This document shows, piece after piece, positions 1 to 7,303 of a stretch of 34,662 nucleotides of DNA. Under the pieces are notes generated by a model. That model worked only from the letters and a program-made list of their open reading frames with translations, did no database searches and was not told the DNA's origin. The stretch comes from an uncultured Oleiphilus sp. (GTDB lineage Bacteria; Pseudomonadota; Gammaproteobacteria; Pseudomonadales; Oleiphilaceae): positions 1-34,662 of the forward strand of contig CAJWBE010000038.1 in assembly GCA_913020045.1 (NCBI GenBank). Reading direction: 5' to 3'. The position numbers were made by a program, and so were the translations under genes. Every line of letters begins with the position of its first letter. The stretch's first letter is position 1.

Positions 1-228
1 CTCTTTCCCAAATATCAAGAACCTCTAATTATGCTTGGTAAGAACCTCTTTCCCAAATATCAAGAACCTCTAATTATGCTTGGTAAGAACCTCTTTCCCA
101 AATATCAAGAACCTCTAATTATCACTTGGCAAGAACCTCTTACTTAATTATCAAGAACCTCTCTCACTCCACTTATTCCTCTATTTGTAAGAGGATCTTG
201 ACAACAGACTTCGTCGGCAAGAACCTCT
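1..228. repeat. Iteron-like direct-repeat array (AAGAACCTCT)
   Basis: The 10-mer AAGAACCTCT occurs exactly at 17, 40, 62, 85, 107, 131, 153 and 219, and a further copy is cut by the left window edge. Start-to-start distances are 23, 22, 23, 22, 24, 22 and then 66 (three times 22), about two helical turns, so all copies lie on one face of the helix. Two spacer types alternate (one starting TTCCCAAATATC, one starting AATTATGCTTGG), giving a 45-bp composite unit at 1, 46 and 91. Degenerate copies appear near 173 and 189. The period resembles plasmid iterons or protein-binding arrays. There is no 20-40 bp repeat with unique spacers, so it is not CRISPR. Function is not shown by the sequence. Confidence 0.85.
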
Positions 229-243
229 TTCGTGCTTTTTGCG

Positions 244-588
244 CTCTATGGCTTGGGCTATTGTAGTGACTTTTAAAGGTATAGAGATTCTCCGAGCTTC
301 TCTAAGCTTTCCGTTGTAACTGTTTTATTCATCAGTGTCTTCCTTGGACTCAGCGTCCGTGAAAACTGGGTAGAACCCGCTCCGAATTTAGTACATTTTT
401 TGGAGCGTTTTCAGGCAGCTCTATTCGCACTATATGGTCTAAGGTATTGTTTTATATCGAATTAAGTCGCCTTGCGCGACTTAATATCGGGGCTGCAATC
501 ACAGCCCACCTAAACATTCCTTTTACAAACTTTTTATTGTTTGGGGGAGTTGCCTTTAATTGTTTACTTTGTCGAGTTACCCCCTCAA
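244..588. other. Hairpin-dense noncoding region next to the repeat array
   Basis: No convincing gene lies between the repeats and the HTH gene at 729. The stretch holds consecutive perfect short inverted repeats: CTCTAT 244-249 with 281-286; AGCTT 295-299 with 304-308; GGAC 346-349 with 355-358; the junction at 361-412; a 10-bp stem 461-470 with 476-485 (5-nt loop); GGGCTG 490-495 with 502-507; CAAAC 526-530 with 539-543; and a G-run/C-run pair around 543-547 and 580-584. It could be a structured RNA, a replication or transfer origin, or a recombination region. From about 590 to 717 I see only short repeats (for example TCAAT 606-610 with 615-619) and no clear promoter. Confidence 0.6.
361..412. 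other. Perfect three-way-junction inverted-repeat fold
   Basis: An outer stem GAAAAC (361-366) pairs with GTTTTC (407-412). Inside it, hairpin one is GGGT-AGA-ACCC (368-378). Hairpin two is GCTCC (379-383) with GGAGC (402-406) around an 18-nt AT-rich loop. The helices abut, with only T367 unpaired at the junction. All pairs are Watson-Crick. The fold could form in RNA or in single-stranded or extruded DNA. No known family is recognised. Confidence 0.6.
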
Positions 589-728
589 AAAAAGCACTTA
601 ACGCGTCAATCGATATTGAAAATCGAGGCATACTATTTTTATGGATAGGGAAACATGCGCTTGTTTACTCACTAAACCGTTGCATGCTTATCCTGCTTGA
701 TCACTGAAAAAAATGCCGGAGGTTGTAG

Positions 729-1049
729 ATGAGTATGTCGAAGTTTGACGAGGTTATGTGTGTGTCGGAGGTTGCTGAGTATTTAAAACTAGACCCAGTA
801 ACTATTCGTCTTTACGCAAGAGAACAAAAAATACCCGCACGAAAAATGGGCAACCAATGGCGGTTTCTAAAGCAATCACTTGTTCGTTGGATGGAAGAGG
901 GCTACCCTAATTCTGAGCGAAAACCGGCGGTTGTTGCATCAACGTCGGAGAATAATCAATGTCATTATTCAAAAGAGCTGATGTCTACTGGGTCGATATC
1001 CGGCACCGTGGACGTCGAATACGAAAAAGCACTGGGACTATCGAGTTAG
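729..1049 (+). CDS. Excisionase-family helix-turn-helix protein
   Basis: A 106-residue protein with a MerR-like/excisionase HTH at residues 9-55: the segment reads sensor helix, turn, then DPVTIRLYAREQKIPARK and a WRF wing, as in the TIGR01764/HTH_17 family. Such proteins bend DNA and set recombination direction for tyrosine integrases. The start is supported by GGAGG at 718-722, six bases upstream. The last 30 residues are low in structure and lie in sequence that also encodes the N-terminus of the downstream integrase (91-bp overlap). It could act as Xis, or as a binder of the upstream repeat array, or both; this is inference from position and family. Confidence 0.8.
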   Translation: MSMSKFDEVMCVSEVAEYLKLDPVTIRLYAREQKIPARKMGNQWRFLKQSLVRWMEEGYPNSERKPAVVASTSENNQCHYSKELMSTGSISGTVDVEYEKALGLSS

Positions 1050-2002
1050 CGTCTGCTCAAGAGTTCCATGATCGGGTCAAGGCTGACCTGTGGCGAATAG
1101 AAAAACTAGGGGATCGTCCCCGTAAAACCTGGAAAGATGCTGTCATGCGCTGGTTGTTAGAAAACCAGCAAAAAAAGAGCCTTAACGACGATAAGCGTCG
1201 GTTTAAGTTGTTGCATGCTTGGCTTGGGGGTATTTACCTAGACGAGATCGATAGAGAGCTGGTTGATCGGGTTAAGTATGAACGCGCAAGCCAGAGCAAG
1301 GTCAACGCGAAGGGCGTGGAAACGGGTAAACGTGTGTCAGTTGCTGAAGTAAATCGTTTACTGGCACTGCTGAGGAGTGTGCTCAATGCGGCTCGTGATG
1401 ATTGGGAGTGGATTGAACGCGCACCGAAAGTGAAGCTGTTTAAGGAGAAGTCTCGCAGAATCCGTTGGCTTACACCCGAGCAAGTCGCGAACTTGTTGAG
1501 CGTACTGCCCACGCATACGAGATATTTGGTGCGATTCACATTGGCGACGGGCTTGCGAGAGCAGAACGTGTTGCAGCTTAAGTGGTCTCAATTGGATTTG
1601 TCTCGGCGTATAGCGTGGCTGCATGATGATGAAACAAAAAATGGTAATGCTTTAGGTGTACCGCTTAGTGATGAGGCGCTAACTGTAATACGTCAAAACC
1701 GTTTTAAGCACCGGGAATACGTGTTTAGCTATAAAGGTTCGCCAATCAAAAGAGCGAATAGCACGGCTTGGCGCAATGGTTTAAAGAAAGCCAATATTAC
1801 GGATTTTCGTTGGCATGATTTAAGGCATACGTGGGCAAGTTGGCATGTACAAAATGGTACTGCGTTAAATGTGTTACAAGAGTTAGGCGGCTGGGAGTCG
1901 GTTGAGATGGTGCGACGGTATGCCCATTTAGGGCGTGAAAATTTAGCGTCAGCAGCTGATAATTTACCGACTGGTCACATTTTGGACACAGTCAAAATTT
2001 AG
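959..2002 (+). CDS. int: Tyrosine recombinase / phage-type integrase
   Basis: A 347-residue integrase of normal length. The N-terminus (SLFKRADVYWVDIRHRGRR) is the usual start of this phage-integrase group, followed by a core-binding domain (about 55-150) and the catalytic domain. Catalytic residues are visible in order: R200 (ATGLREQN), K227 (ETKNG), H286 and R289 (HDLRH), W312 (GGWES) and nucleophile Y321 (RRYAHL). GGAG at 947-950 sits eight bases before the ATG, and an in-frame TAA at 953-955 excludes a longer form. The gene ends 57 bp from the 3' end of tRNA-Asn, as expected for an element using that tRNA as attachment site. The element body lies to the left. Confidence 0.93.
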   Translation: MSLFKRADVYWVDIRHRGRRIRKSTGTIELASAQEFHDRVKADLWRIEKLGDRPRKTWKDAVMRWLLENQQKKSLNDDKRRFKLLHAWLGGIYLDEIDRELVDRVKYERASQSKVNAKGVETGKRVSVAEVNRLLALLRSVLNAARDDWEWIERAPKVKLFKEKSRRIRWLTPEQVANLLSVLPTHTRYLVRFTLATGLREQNVLQLKWSQLDLSRRIAWLHDDETKNGNALGVPLSDEALTVIRQNRFKHREYVFSYKGSPIKRANSTAWRNGLKKANITDFRWHDLRHTWASWHVQNGTALNVLQELGGWESVEMVRRYAHLGRENLASAADNLPTGHILDTVKI

Positions 2003-2005
2003 GCG

Positions 2006-2043
2006 AAAAAAAAGGCGTTTCGCAATTAAGCGTAAACACCTTT
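2006..2043 (-). terminator. Rho-independent terminator downstream of tRNA-Asn
   Basis: Read on the minus strand, AAAGGTGTTT (2043-2034) pairs with AAACGCCTTT (2020-2011) with one mismatch, and a run of eight T follows (2013-2006). It lies between int and the tRNA 3' end. If the crossover is in the tRNA, this terminator was supplied by the element. It may also stop int transcripts. Confidence 0.65.
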
Positions 2044-2059
2044 ATTTCCTGTGTTGTGT

Positions 2060-2100
2060 TGGCTCCTCGAGCTGGGCTCGAACCAGCGACCCACGGATTA
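2060..2100. other. Inferred integration (att) site in the tRNA 3' half
   Basis: Phage-type integrases next to a tRNA usually recombine within its anticodon or T-arm/3' end. Int at 959-2002 adjoins exactly this end. The exact crossover cannot be placed because the partner repeat lies outside the window to the left. No second copy of the tRNA 3' end is visible here. Confidence 0.45.
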
Positions 2101-2135
2101 ACAGTCCGTTGCTCTACCAACTGAGCTATCGAGGA
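2060..2135 (-). tRNA. tRNA-Asn (anticodon GTT), CCA encoded
   Basis: A complete 76-nt cloverleaf on the minus strand. The acceptor stem is TCCTCGA/TCGAGGA, the D arm GCTCAGTTGGTAGAGC, and the anticodon arm has loop CTGTTAA (anticodon GTT). The T arm is GCTGG-TTCGAGC-CCAGC, and CCA is encoded at 2062-2060. The gene is intact, as expected when an integrative element restores the tRNA 3' half. Confidence 0.98.
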
Positions 2136-2155
2136 ATGTCTTCACAACGGCGCGC

Positions 2156-2184
2156 ATATTACTGACTTACCCTGACCTCGTCAA
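2156..2184 (-). promoter_or_regulatory. Sigma70 promoter of tRNA-Asn
   Basis: On the minus strand, TTGACG (2184-2179), a 17-bp spacer and TAATAT (2161-2156) are followed by a GC-rich discriminator (GCGCGCC), typical of stable-RNA promoters. The tRNA 5' end is about 20 bp downstream. Confidence 0.8.
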
Positions 2185-2284
2185 TACTATTTTTTCTATA
2201 AAATAGAAGTTTTTTCAGTCTTAGTTATTACTTGGTTATAATTGAGACAAATTGCTTAAAAACTAGCTAGGACGACTAAATAAC

Positions 2285-3250
2285 GTGCAGTATTCTCCCC
2301 CTTGGTGGCTTAAAAATGGTCACATTCAAAGTATCTATCCTTCGCTGTTTCGTCAGCTCGATGATTCATTTTTAGAGCGCATTCGACTGGCTACGCCAGA
2401 TGATGATTTTCTAGATATCGATGTTGGCAAGCAGGGTAACGACCGTGTCGTGATTGTGTCCCATGGCTTAGAGGGCAACAGTCGTCGCCCATACTGTTTA
2501 GGAATGATGAAAGCGGCGTTAAACCATTCGTGGGATGTGGTTGCATGGAATTTTCGCTCATGCAGCGGTGAGCCAAATAATAAACTCGCTTCCTACCACA
2601 GTGGCCAAACGCAAGACCTAGCGCAGGTGGTTAACTGGGCGGTTGAGCAGGGCTATCGTGAGATTTCATTGGTTGGATTTAGTATTGGAGGGAATAAAAC
2701 TCTGCTGTATTTAGGCTCAGATAGCATCGTTAAGCCTAGGCAGATAATCGGCGCGGTTGTTTTTTCGGTACCGGTAGACCTGCGATCCAGTGCCTACCAT
2801 TTGGCAAAAGCGAAAAACAAAGTGTACATGAAGAACTTTTTGGTGAGTTTCAAGGAAAAGCTAGGTATCAAAAGCAAGCTTTATCCGGGCCAAATAGATA
2901 TTGATTTATTTAAGTCGGTAAAGAATTTTTTGCACTTGGATGAGTTATTTACTGCGCCTATGAACGGTTTTTCAAGCGCAGAGGAATATTGGCGTGAGAG
3001 TAGTAGTCGCTTCAAATTGCCGGGCATTTCGGTACCCACTTTGCTCGTAAGCGCTCAAGACGACCCATTTCTTACACCAGAGTGCTTCCCGCGGGATATT
3101 GTTGCTGCAAATAGCTATCTGTCACTCGAAACACCAAAGTATGGTGGGCATGTAGGGTTTATGTCTGTGAACAAAGAAAACCGTTATTGGTCAGAATCAA
3201 GAGCGCTGGCGTTTTTTAACAAACATAGCCGAGCGGCAGAGAAAAGGTGA
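2285..3250 (+). CDS. YheT-like alpha/beta-fold hydrolase
   Basis: A 321-residue protein of the COG0429 (YheT/ABHD) hydrolase family. The N-terminus PPWWLKNGHIQSIYPS is the family signature. The catalytic triad is visible: nucleophile S133 in GFSIGG, an Asp at 259/260 in SAQDDPFL, and H289 in GGHVGF. The oxyanion-hole HGxEG motif is at 60-64. It is cytoplasmic with no signal peptide. The physiological substrate of this family in bacteria is unclear; esterase activity is the usual inference. The GTG start is preceded by a weak AGGA about 12 bases upstream. It is a single gene, convergent with tesA. Confidence 0.88.
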   Translation: MQYSPPWWLKNGHIQSIYPSLFRQLDDSFLERIRLATPDDDFLDIDVGKQGNDRVVIVSHGLEGNSRRPYCLGMMKAALNHSWDVVAWNFRSCSGEPNNKLASYHSGQTQDLAQVVNWAVEQGYREISLVGFSIGGNKTLLYLGSDSIVKPRQIIGAVVFSVPVDLRSSAYHLAKAKNKVYMKNFLVSFKEKLGIKSKLYPGQIDIDLFKSVKNFLHLDELFTAPMNGFSSAEEYWRESSSRFKLPGISVPTLLVSAQDDPFLTPECFPRDIVAANSYLSLETPKYGGHVGFMSVNKENRYWSESRALAFFNKHSRAAEKR

Positions 3251-3275
3251 TTTCTGATTTCTGATTTCTGCTTTC
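3248..3275. repeat. Four tandem 7-bp repeats at the yheT stop codon
   Basis: TGATTTC is repeated three times (3248, 3255, 3262), followed by one TGCTTTC (3269). The first copy supplies the TGA stop of the hydrolase gene. This is likely slippage-generated, with no evident function. Confidence 0.75.
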
Positions 3276-3337
3276 TTCTTTAAGCCGTGACAGCGCAGTG
3301 GCGTATCTGGCGTTTTTCGGTTTGTGAGTGCGACGAA

Positions 3338-3997
3338 CTAACTATTTTTGCCATTAAGTAGTTGGTCAAGGTAAGGCCAGATAGTGTTTAAAATCATGGT
3401 TTGTGCGTTGGCTTTCGGGTGAAGACCGTCATCTTGCATCAGTTCTGGTTCGGTGGCGACGCCTTCAAGCATAAATGGAACAAGGACCGTAGAGAGTTCG
3501 GCGTTAAGTTTTCCATAAATAGCATGAAAAGCTTTGGAGTACGCCGCGCCATAGTTTGGTGGAATATGCATGCCGACCAATAAAACTTGAGCGCCCGCGT
3601 CTTGGGCGAGTGTAATCATCTCTCTTAGATTGGTTTCTATCACCGGCGGGGGGAAGCCTCGAAGGCCATCGTTGGCGCCAAGCTCAATGATGACAATCTG
3701 CGGGGTATGGTTTGTTAGCAATACAGGTAAAGACCGTAATCCACCGCCAGTTGTTTCTCCGCTGATACTGCCATTGATCACGCGATGAGAATCCTTTAGT
3801 TTATCACTCAGAAGTGCAACCCAACCTTGCTCTAATTGAATGCCGTAGGCTGCACTAAGGCTGTCGCCAAGGACAACGATATTATCGTGTTTCGTCCCAG
3901 CATAAGTGTTTGAAAGCGTTGCCGACAAGGCAATAGCGATTAGTAACGTCAGTAACGGATGCAATGAAGTTCGCAACTTACAAAAGGTAGTATTCAA
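3338..3997 (-). CDS. tesA: TesA-type GDSL esterase / acyl-CoA thioesterase I
   Basis: A secreted SGNH hydrolase. Block I is VLGDSLSAAYG with the nucleophile Ser, block III is GANDGLRG, and the Asp-His dyad is DGLHP near the C-terminus. The hydrophobic N-terminus (PLLTLLIAIALSATLSNTYA) is a signal peptide, so it acts in the periplasm as multifunctional arylesterase/thioesterase/lysophospholipase. I take TTG at 3997 (219 residues), with AGGGA about 11 bases upstream; TTG at 3976 (212 residues) is an alternative with no evident ribosome site. The open frame runs back to 4222 but there overlaps ybbA and does not look like TesA. It is divergent from ybbA, the arrangement known in E. coli. Confidence 0.9.
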   Translation of the reverse strand: MNTTFCKLRTSLHPLLTLLIAIALSATLSNTYAGTKHDNIVVLGDSLSAAYGIQLEQGWVALLSDKLKDSHRVINGSISGETTGGGLRSLPVLLTNHTPQIVIIELGANDGLRGFPPPVIETNLREMITLAQDAGAQVLLVGMHIPPNYGAAYSKAFHAIYGKLNAELSTVLVPFMLEGVATEPELMQDDGLHPKANAQTMILNTIWPYLDQLLNGKNS

Positions 3998-4034
3998 TTC
4001 TATGTCTATCCCTAAAGTATCGGAAAAAAATAGT

Positions 4035-4772
4035 ATGCCCGCGCTAAGCGTGAAGAATGTTAGTAAGCATGTAGCGCTCGATGGGCGTTCGCTTGAAATA
4101 CTGACGGGGATTGGGCTTGAAATCAAGCAGGGTGAGTCGGTTGCGATTGTCGGTCGATCTGGCTCTGGAAAAACAACGTTATTAGGTTTGATGGCGGGGC
4201 TAGATACTACTAGTGCCGGCACAATTGAACTAATGGGGCATCAACTAGAGAACTTAACTGAAGATGAGCGGGCAGAGCTTAGGGCTCAATATATCGGGTT
4301 TGTATTTCAATCTTTCCATTTGCTGCCAGGTTTAACCGCTGTCGAAAATGTCATGTTGCCGCTAGAGCTTTTAAAGCAAGAGGGCGCTGAAGAGAAAGCC
4401 GTTGAACTGCTTAATTCTTTGGGCTTAGGCGAACAGCTATCGCACTATCCGCAGCAACTTTCAGGGGGAGAGCAGCAGCGTGTCGCGTTAGCTCGCGCGG
4501 TTATTGCGAGACCGACAATTCTGTTTGCTGATGAACCAACGGGTAACTTGGACTCTAGTACTGGTGCGGAAATCATTGATCTTTTGTTTGAATACAACGA
4601 TCGACTAAACACCACATTGGTGTTGGTTACCCATGATGAGGCGCTAGCAAATAAGTGTCAGCGGCAAGTATTGATTAAAGATGGAAAACTAGTCGATAGA
4701 CACTCTAACAGCTCTGAGTCTGACAATGATGAAGCGGTTGCTGAGGAAGTGCTGGAAGGTTCGATATCATGA
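4035..4772 (+). CDS. ybbA: YbbA-like ABC transporter ATP-binding protein
   Basis: A 245-residue ATPase of the LolD/MacB type. Walker A is GRSGSGKTT (40-48), the Q-loop is FVFQSF (about 89-94), the signature LSGGEQQ (142-148), and Walker B ILFADEP (162-168) is followed by the H-loop VTHDE. With the next gene it forms an FtsX-type ABC system. The E. coli homologues YbbA-YbbP also sit divergent to tesA; their substrate is not established. ATG 4035 fits the family N-terminus; ATG 4002 is an in-frame alternative. The C-terminus carries an acidic Ser/Glu-rich tail. It overlaps ybbP by 4 bp. Confidence 0.92.
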   Translation: MPALSVKNVSKHVALDGRSLEILTGIGLEIKQGESVAIVGRSGSGKTTLLGLMAGLDTTSAGTIELMGHQLENLTEDERAELRAQYIGFVFQSFHLLPGLTAVENVMLPLELLKQEGAEEKAVELLNSLGLGEQLSHYPQQLSGGEQQRVALARAVIARPTILFADEPTGNLDSSTGAEIIDLLFEYNDRLNTTLVLVTHDEALANKCQRQVLIKDGKLVDRHSNSSESDNDEAVAEEVLEGSIS

Positions 4773-7303
4773 GCCTTTTGAAACAAATGCGCGGCAGCGT
4801 GTTGTGGCGCCAGCGTCACCAATTCTCGCTACGGATTTTGTTTAGTGCGATAGTGGTTGCTTCATTGGCGCTGGTGTCCATCACCAGTATCTCTGCCATT
4901 CTAAGTAAAAGCTTGGTCGGAGCTTCAACTACCTTTTTAGCGGGAGATAGGCAGTTAACATCGCCGAGGAAGATTCCTGAAAACTGGTTAGATAAAGCAA
5001 GTTCTCTTGGTTTAGAGGTCGCACAGAGCGCTGAATTCAGCACGATGGTCAGTCGAAAATCCCAAGATGGCAGTGCGACCTTTCAACTGGTGACAGTGAA
5101 AGCTGTCGGTGACCGTTATCCATTAAAAGGTGAGCTGTTAAAGTCGGACTCAGTTGATGATGTTGCGGTTAGTCAACTAAGTGGACCAGAGCAAGGCGGG
5201 TTATGGATGCAAGCGCGTCTGCATGGACTGCTTGGTTTTCAGCAGGCAGATAAAATAACGATCGGCGTCAAAGAGTTCAGTTATGAGGGCATTTTGAATC
5301 AAGAGCCGGATGTAGGGTTTCAATTTAGTTCGTTTTCTCCACGCCTGATGATTCATATGGGTGACCTCGCTAAAACTGAAGTAGTGCAGCCAGGAAGCCG
5401 CGTTAAGTGGCAGGCGTACTTCGTAGGCTCGCCATCCGCGCTGCTCGAATATGAGGCGTGGGTGAGTCCCAAGCTTGATAGCAGTCAGAAATGGTTGGGT
5501 TTAAGGGAGGGGCGCCCGGCAATATCTGATGCGCTCGATAAGGCTGAGCGTTACTTGTTGTTGGGGGGGAGTTTAGCCGTATTGCTTGCCGCGCTTGCGA
5601 TCGCCATTAGCTCTCGTCAGTTTGCACAGGAGCAGACCAACTATGTGGCTATTACTAAGGCCTTAGGAATGCGCGGTGACTCGCTATTGCAGCGTTACCT
5701 TAAGGAGCTGGTTGTACTTGCATTGTTGGGGGTCGGTATTGGTTGGTTGTTTGCCGCGGCGGCAATTAATGCTTGGTTATTCTTAATGCGCGACGCGCTG
5801 CCAAGCCTGGAGTCTGTTAGCAGTGTTATGCCTCCGTTTCGTTCGCTCTCTCTGTCGATGGTGACAGCGTTAGTGTTTTTAGTTGCGTTCTGTTTACCTC
5901 AGCTAGCAATGCTTCGCCGGGTTGCGCCAATGCGCGTTCTTAGGGGGGCTCAGCAATTGCCGCTAGCGCGTCGTGGTGCAACGTTGTTGACGGCCGGTTT
6001 GGGGAGTGCAGGCTTGTTATACTGGTATGGAGGTAGCTGGCTGACGGTTGGAATTTTGATGTTAGGTTTGTTGCTGATTGCACTGGTTGTTGTGGCCTTG
6101 CATCGTTTGGTCCTTGAAGTGGTCCAAACAATTTGGGTACCAAAAATGGAGGCGGGGAGTGCGCTTAAATTGACTCTTCAGAGAGTAACCCGTCAGCGCT
6201 CAGAGTCGTTAACCCAGCTGACTGTTTTTACTGTGGCAATTTTTCTTTTCGCCGTGTTATTACTGACCAGAACTGGGCTGATCGATGAGTGGAAAAGCCA
6301 ACTTCCAGACAACGCGCCCAATCATTTTTTAATTAACATTTCACCGAATGAACTTGAGTCCATAGAGTCGCTTTTAACCGAGTTGAGCATCGACTCTTCG
6401 GCCCTATACCCAATGGCGCGCGGCCGGCTAACACATATAAATGGCATGGATGTTAAGGTCGCCGTGACTAAAGATGTCGGCGCGCTCAATCGAGAATTAA
6501 ATTTGAGTTGGGCGGCGCAGTTGCCGGAAGACAATGTGGTGCTAGAGGGCGCTTGGTGGCCTGACGCCGGTCGAGACGCCGCAGGTGGTGTGTCGATAGA
6601 ATCAGAGCTTGCTGGCAAGCTAAATGTGGCATTGGGTGATAACTTGTTATTCAACCTAGGAGGGCGCGAAATTGCTGCACGAGTGACCAGTATTCGAAGC
6701 GTAGAGTGGGACAGTATGCGGCCTAACTTCTATATGCTGTTTCCAGAAGGGGCATTGGATTCATTTCCCGCAACGTACATTACTTCGTTTTTTCTCGCTA
6801 AGTCTGATAAAGACAAACTCAACGCGATTGCGGAGCAGTTTCCAACCGTCTCGGTACTCGAACTTGACGATCTTGTGATGAAAATTAAGTCAATCGTCGC
6901 GCAGGTAACCAGTGTTATTGAATTGTTATTGGTCTTCGTTTTTATTTCTACACTGCTTGTTCTGATGGCTTTGGTCGCCGCCAGTCGAAAACGGCGTGTA
7001 CAGGAAGCGTTACTGTTTCGTACGATGGGCGCTAAAGCAGCGCTTCTGCATCGTATTCAGTTTTACGAGTTCGGAGTGCTTGGTTTGATGTCGTCGGTGG
7101 TCGCACTTGCTGCCGCAGAGGTAGCAGTATATGTGCTCAAATCGCAGTTATTTGGAGGAGCATTTTTGCTGAACTGGCAGGCCTGGGCGCTGTTGCCGGT
7201 GTCGACTGCGCTATTGCTTGCATTATTCGGATACCTTCAAACTAGGCGGATACCTACGGTCCCTCCAATGAATGTGCTGAGGTCTAATTTGGATGCCGGT
7301 TGA
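4769..7303 (+). CDS. ybbP: YbbP-like FtsX-family ABC permease
   Basis: An 844-residue permease, close in length to E. coli YbbP. One transmembrane segment near the N-terminus (about 20-45) is followed by a periplasmic domain (about 50-255). A first FtsX-type transmembrane cluster with LLGGSLAVLLAALAIAIS starts near 265. A central pair of segments, a second periplasmic domain (about 500-700) and a C-terminal FtsX cluster with the VAASRKRR motif complete it. The ATGA overlap with ybbA implies translational coupling. Such MacB/LolE-like permeases act as mechanotransmitters rather than classical pores; a role in envelope lipid or thioester metabolism is inferred from linkage to tesA. Confidence 0.9.
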   Translation: MSLLKQMRGSVLWRQRHQFSLRILFSAIVVASLALVSITSISAILSKSLVGASTTFLAGDRQLTSPRKIPENWLDKASSLGLEVAQSAEFSTMVSRKSQDGSATFQLVTVKAVGDRYPLKGELLKSDSVDDVAVSQLSGPEQGGLWMQARLHGLLGFQQADKITIGVKEFSYEGILNQEPDVGFQFSSFSPRLMIHMGDLAKTEVVQPGSRVKWQAYFVGSPSALLEYEAWVSPKLDSSQKWLGLREGRPAISDALDKAERYLLLGGSLAVLLAALAIAISSRQFAQEQTNYVAITKALGMRGDSLLQRYLKELVVLALLGVGIGWLFAAAAINAWLFLMRDALPSLESVSSVMPPFRSLSLSMVTALVFLVAFCLPQLAMLRRVAPMRVLRGAQQLPLARRGATLLTAGLGSAGLLYWYGGSWLTVGILMLGLLLIALVVVALHRLVLEVVQTIWVPKMEAGSALKLTLQRVTRQRSESLTQLTVFTVAIFLFAVLLLTRTGLIDEWKSQLPDNAPNHFLINISPNELESIESLLTELSIDSSALYPMARGRLTHINGMDVKVAVTKDVGALNRELNLSWAAQLPEDNVVLEGAWWPDAGRDAAGGVSIESELAGKLNVALGDNLLFNLGGREIAARVTSIRSVEWDSMRPNFYMLFPEGALDSFPATYITSFFLAKSDKDKLNAIAEQFPTVSVLELDDLVMKIKSIVAQVTSVIELLLVFVFISTLLVLMALVAASRKRRVQEALLFRTMGAKAALLHRIQFYEFGVLGLMSSVVALAAAEVAVYVLKSQLFGGAFLLNWQAWALLPVSTALLLALFGYLQTRRIPTVPPMNVLRSNLDAG

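Noticed and set aside
1-162. CRISPR array interpretation of the left-end repeats
   Set aside because: The repeat core is only 10 bp, the spacers are 12-14 bp and themselves repeated, and no cas gene is present.
447-707. Possible 86-codon gene with TTG start inside the structured region
   Set aside because: No ribosome site, rare start codon, no recognisable domain, and it runs through several inverted repeats that explain the sequence better.
4000-4222. Longer N-terminus for the tesA ORF
   Set aside because: The extension lies in the ybbA coding region on the other strand and lacks TesA similarity; the signal peptide sits just after the later TTG starts.
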